Shown in pieces: positions 57,501 through 63,500 of a DNA stretch of 64,000 nt (within the stretch, counting starts at the first letter, position 1; every line of letters starts with the position of its first letter). The notes below the pieces were generated by a model. That model saw only the letters and a program-made list of their open reading frames with translations. It did not search any database and was not told the origin of the DNA. The position numbers and the translations under genes were made by a program. This DNA is from Phytophthora sp. 'mugwort' (lineage: Eukaryota > Oomycota > Peronosporomycetes > Peronosporales > Peronosporaceae): the NCBI GenBank assembly GCA_033558025.1, contig JAUCEF010000018.1, positions 1,488,001 through 1,552,000 of the forward strand, in the 5' to 3' direction.

Positions 57501-60500
57501 CCGCTGTCGCCCACACGGCTCACGCCGCTCGTCAGACGAAGACTGCCACTCACGCCGCTCCCACTCGCAGCGTCCGGCGTCGTCAGCGAGATGTCGCCGC
57601 TCGACGTCGTCACACCCGCGCCGCTCTGCAACGAGATCGACCCGCCGCTCGTCACGCCGCTCCCACCGCTCAGCGAGATCGACCCGCCGACAGTGCCGCT
57701 CGTGTGGGTATCGCCAGACCGCAGCGAGATGGATCCGCCATTGCCGCTGTTGCCAGTTCCCACATTCAGCACCACAGAGCCACCGTTGCCGCCAGTACTG
57801 TCGCCAGTGCTCAATGTCACGTCACCTACCGTGCCCGCCGTCGATGAACCTGTCGTCAGGCTGATCAACCCAGACGAACCGCCCGAGCCACTATTTCCCG
57901 AGCCACCATTTGGAGTGCGCACAAGCACATTGCCGCTCGTGAATGTGCTGCTCGCGCCACTAGATACCTCGACGTTGCCGCCCACACCACTGTCAACACT
58001 GCCAACAGTGCCGCCACTCGCACCACCAGCAGTCAGCAACACCTTGCCGCCGGCTCCAATGTCGCCACTGCCCACGGACAGCTCGATGTTGCCTCCACTA
58101 CCGCCATTCGACAAGCCTGTCGTCAGATGAACAGACCCGCTCGACGACTGAGACGCAGCGCCGCTCGCCAACGACAACGACCCGCTCATGCTAGACGACG
58201 CACTCCACAGCGACACGTCCCCACTCGTCGTGCTGGTGCCAGTACCAGCTCCACTGCTCACACTGATGGACCCACCTGTCAACGCACCTTGGCCGCCGAT
58301 CAGCTCGATCAAGCCGCCAGCAGACCCCGTCGCAATCGCAGAACTCAAACCAGCAGTGATCGACACCTTACCGCCGCTACCGCTTGATCCGTCGCCCACA
58401 CTCATGACCACAGAACCGCCGTTACCGCCAGTGCTCGCGCCACTGCCCAGCAAGAGGTTGCCAGACGACCCTGCACTCGCGCTGCCGCTGCTGAAGCTCA
58501 GCAGGCCAGACCGACCTGCCGTGCCGCCAGAGCCCGTGCTCAGCGATATCGAACCGCTAGAGCTCGCCACACCGCGGCCGCTCAACACACTCACGGAGCC
58601 ACCTGTACCACTTGTTAGAGACGACAAAGCCGTCGAGTCTCCCGCCGTTAAGGAGATAGCGCCACCCGACATGGCATCGCCAGCGCCCACCGACAGAGAG
58701 ATCGACCCACCGTGACCGCCCGTTGACACACCCGTATTCACAGCCACGGAACCGCTGTCGCCCACACGGCTCACGCCGCTCGTCAGACGAAGACTGCCAC
58801 TCACGCCGCTCCCACTCGCAGCGTCCGGCGTCGTCAGCGAGATGTCGCCGCTCGACGTCGTCACACCCGCGCCGCTCGCCAAAGTGATCGAACCGCCACT
58901 CGTCACGCCGCTCCCACCGCTCAGCGAGATCGACCCGCCGACAGTGCCGCTCGTGTGGGTATCGCCAGACCGCAGCGAGATGGATCCGCCATTGCCGCTG
59001 TTGCCAGTTCCCACATTCAGCACCACAGAGCCACCGTTGCCGCCAGTACTGTCGCCAGTGCTCACTGTCACGTCACCTACCGTGCCCGCCGTCGATGAAC
59101 CTGTCGTCAGGCTGATCAACCCAGACGAACCGCTAGAGCCACTATTCCCCGAGCCACCATCCGGAGTGCGCACAAGCACATTGCCGCTCGTGAATGTGCT
59201 GCTCGCGCCACTAGATACCTCGACGTTGCCGCCCACACCACTGTCAACACTGCCAACAGTGCCGCCACTCGCACCACCAGCAGTCAGCAACACCTTGCCG
59301 CCCGCTCCCATGTTGCCACTGCCCACGGACAGCTCGATGTTACCTCCTCTGCCGCCATTCGACAAGCCTGTCGTCAGATGAACAGATCCGCTCGACGACT
59401 GAGACGCAACGCCGCTCGCCAACGACAACGACCCGCTCGTGCCAGACGAAGCACTCCACAGCGACACGTCTCCACTCGTCGTGCTGGTGCCAGTACCGGC
59501 TCCACTGCCCACACTGATGGACCCGCCGGTCAACGCACCTTGGCCGCCGATCAGCTCGATCATGCCGCCAGCAGACCCCGTCGCAATCGCAGAACTCAAA
59601 CCAGCAGTGATCGACACCTTACCGCCGCTACCGCTTGATCCGTCGCCCACACTCATGACCACAGAACCGCCGTTACCGCCAGTGCTCGCGCCACTGCCCA
59701 GCAAGAGGTTGCCAGACGACCCTGCACTCGCGCTGCCGCTGCTGAAGCTCAGCAGGCCAGACCGACCTGACGTGCCGCCAGAGCCCGTGCTCAGCGAAAT
59801 CGAACCGCTAGAGCTCGCCACACCGCGGCCGCTCAACACACTCACGGAGCCACCTGTACCACTTGTTAGAGACGACAAAGCCGTCGAGTCTCCCGCCGTT
59901 AAGGAGATAGCGCCACCCGACATGGCATCGCCAGCGCCCACCGACAGAGAGATCGACCCACCGTGACCGCCCGTTGACATACCCGTATTCACAGCCACGG
60001 AACCGCTGTCGCCCACACGGCTCACGCCGCTCGTCAGACGAAGAGTGCCACTCACGCCGCTCCCACTCGCAGCGTCCGGCGTCGTCAGCGAGATGTCGCC
60101 GCTCGACGTCGTCACACCCGCGCCGCTCACCAAAGTGATCGAACCGCCACTCGTCACGCCGCTCCCACCGCTCAGCGAGATCGACCCGCCGACAGTGCCG
60201 CTCGTGTGGGTATCGCCAGACCGCAGCGAGACGGATCCGCCAGCGCCGCTGTTGCCAGTTCCCACATTCAGCACCACAGAGCCACCGTTGCCGCCAGTAC
60301 TGTCGCCAGTGCTCACTGTCACGTCACCTACCGTGCCCGCCGTCGATGAACCTGTCGTCAGGCTGATCAACCCAGACGAACCGCTAGAGCCACTATTCCC
60401 CGAGCCACCATTTGGAGTGCGCACAAGCACATTGCCGCTCGTGAATGTGCTGCTCGCGCCACTAGATACCTCGACGTTGCCGCCCACACCACTGTCAACA

Positions 60501-63500
60501 GTGCCGACAGTGCCGCCACTCGCACCACCAGCAGTCAGCAACACCTTGCCGCCGGCTCCAATGTCGCCACTGCCCACGGACAGCTCGATGTTGCCTCCAC
60601 TACCGCCATTCGACAAGCCTGTCGTCAGATGAACAGACCCGCTCGACGACTGAGACGCAACGCCGCTCGCCAACGACAACGACCCGCTCGTGCTAGACGA
60701 CGCACTCCACAGCGACACGTCCCCACTCGTCGTGCTGGTGCCAGTGCCAGCTCCACTGCCCACACTGATGGACCCACCTGTCAACGCACCTTGGCCGCCG
60801 ATCAGCTCGATCAAGCCGCCAGCAGACCCCGTCGCAATCGCAGAACTCAAACCAGCAGTGATCGACACCTTACCGCCGCTACCGCTTGATCCGTCGCCCA
60901 CTCTCATGACCACAGAACCGCCGTTACCGTCAGTGCTCGCGCCACTGCCCAGCAAGAGGTTGCCAGACGACCCTGCACTCGCGCTGCCGCTGCTGAAGCT
61001 CAGCAGGCCAGACCGACCTGCCGTGCCGCCAGAGCCCGTGCTCAGCGATATCGAACCGCTAGAGCTCGCCACACCGCGGCCGCTCAACACACTCACGGAG
61101 CCACCTGTACCACTTGTTAGAGATGACAAAGCCGTCGAGTCTCCCGCCGTTAAGGAGATAGCGCCACCCGACATGGCATCGCCAGCGCCCACCGACAGAG
61201 AGATCGACCCGCCGTGACCGCCCGTTGACACACCCGTATTCACAGCCACGGAACCGCTGTCGCCCACACGGCTCACGCCGCTTGTCAGACGAAGACTGCC
61301 ACTCACGCCGCTCCCACTCGCAGCGTCCGGCGTCATCAGCGAGATGTCGCCGCTCGACGTCGTCACACCCGCGCCGCTCGCCAAAGTGATCGAACCGCCA
61401 CTCGTCACGCCGCTCCCACCGCTCAGCGAGATCGACCCGCCGACAGTGCCGCTCGTGTGGGTATCGCCAGACCGCAGCGAGACGGATCCGCCAGCGCCGC
61501 TGTTGCCAGTTCCCACATTCAGCACCACAGAGCCACCGTTGCCGCCAGTACTGTCGCCAGTGCTCACTGTCACGTCACCTACCGTGCCCGCCGTCGATGA
61601 ACCTGTCGTCAGGCTGATCAACCCAGACGAACCGCTAGAGCCACTATTCCCCGAGCCACCATCCGGAGTGCGCACAAGCACATTGCCGCTCGTGAATGTG
61701 CTGCTCGCGCCGCTTGATATCTCAACGCTACCACCCACACCACTCTCAGCAGTGCCAATTGTGCCGCCACTCGCACCACCAGCAGTCAGCAACACCTTGC
61801 CGCCGGCTCCAATGTCGCCACTGCCCACGGACAGCTCGATGTTGCCTCCACTACCGCCATTCGACAAACCCGTCGTCAGACGAACAGACCCGCTCGACGA
61901 CTGAGACGCAGCGCCACTCGCCACCGACAACGACCCGCTCGTGCTAGACGACGCACTCCACAGCGACACGTCTCCACTCGTCGTGCTGGTGCCAGTACCG
62001 GCTCCACTGCCCACACTGATGGACCCACCTGTCAACGCACCTTGGCCGCCGATCAGCTCGATCAAGCCGCCAGCAGACCCCGTCGCAATCGCAGAACTCA
62101 AACCAGCAGTGATCGACACCTTACCGCCGCTACCGCTTGATCCGTCGCCCACACTCATGACCACAGAACCGCCGTTACCGCCAGTGCTCGCGCCACTGCC
62201 CAGCAAGAGGTTGCCAGACGACCCTGCACTCGCGCTGCCGCTGCTGAAGCTCAGCAGGCCAGACCGACCTGCCGTGCCGCCAGAGCCCGTGCTCAGCGAT
62301 ATCGAACCGCTAGAGCTCGCCACACCGCGGCCGCTCAACACACTCACGGAGCCACCTGTACCACTTGTTAGAGACGACAAAGCCGTCGAGTCTCCCGCCG
62401 TTAAGGAGATAGCGCCACCCGACATGGCATCGCCAGCGCCCACAGACAGAGAGATCGACCCACCGTGACCGCCCGTTGACACACCCGTATTCACAGCCAC
62501 GGAACCGCTGTCGCCCACACGGCTCACGCCGCTCGTCAGACGAAGACTGCCACTCACGCCGCTCCCACTCGCAGCGTCCGGCGTCGTCAGCGAGATGTCG
62601 CCGCTCGACGTCGTCACACCCGCGCCGCTCGCCAAAGTGATCGAACCGCCACTCGTCACGCCGCTCCCACCGCTCAGCGAGATCGACCCGCCGACAGTGC
62701 CGCTCGTGTGCGTGTCACCAGACCGCAGCGAGATGGATCCGCCAGCGCCGCTGTTGCCAGTTCCCACATTCAGCACCACAGAGCCACCGTTGCCGCCAGT
62801 ACTGTCGCCAGTGCTCACTGTCACGTCACCTACCGTGCCCGCCGTCGATGAACCTGTCGTCAGGCTGATCAACCCAGACGAACCGCTAGAGCCACTATTC
62901 CCCGAGCCACCATCCGGAGTGCGCACAAGCACATTGCCGCTCGTGAATGTGCTGCTCGCGCCACTAGATACCTCGACGTTGCCGCCCACACCACTGTCAA
63001 CAGTGCCAATTGTGCCGCCACTCGCACCACCAGCAGTCAGCAACACCTTGCCGCCGGCTCCAATGTCGCCACTGCCCACGGACAGCTCGATGTTGCCTCC
63101 ACTACCGCCATTCGACAAACCCGTCGTCAGACGAACAGACCCGCTCGACGACTGAGACGCAGCGCCACTCGCCACCGACAACGACCCGCTCGTGCTAGAC
63201 GACGCACTCCACAGCGACACGTCCCCACTCGTCGTGCTGGTGCCAGTACCAGCTCCACTGCCCACACTGATGGACCCGCCGGTCAACGCACCTTGGCCGC
63301 CGATCAGCTCGATCAAGCCGCCAGCAGACCCCGTCGCAATCGCAGAACTCAAACCAGCAGTGATCGACACCTTACCGCCGCTACCGCTTGATCCGTCGCC
63401 CACACTCATGACCACAGAACCGCCGTTACCGCCAATGCTCGCGCCACTGCCCAGCAAGAGGTTGCCAGACGACCCGGCACTCGCGCTGCCGCTGCTGAAG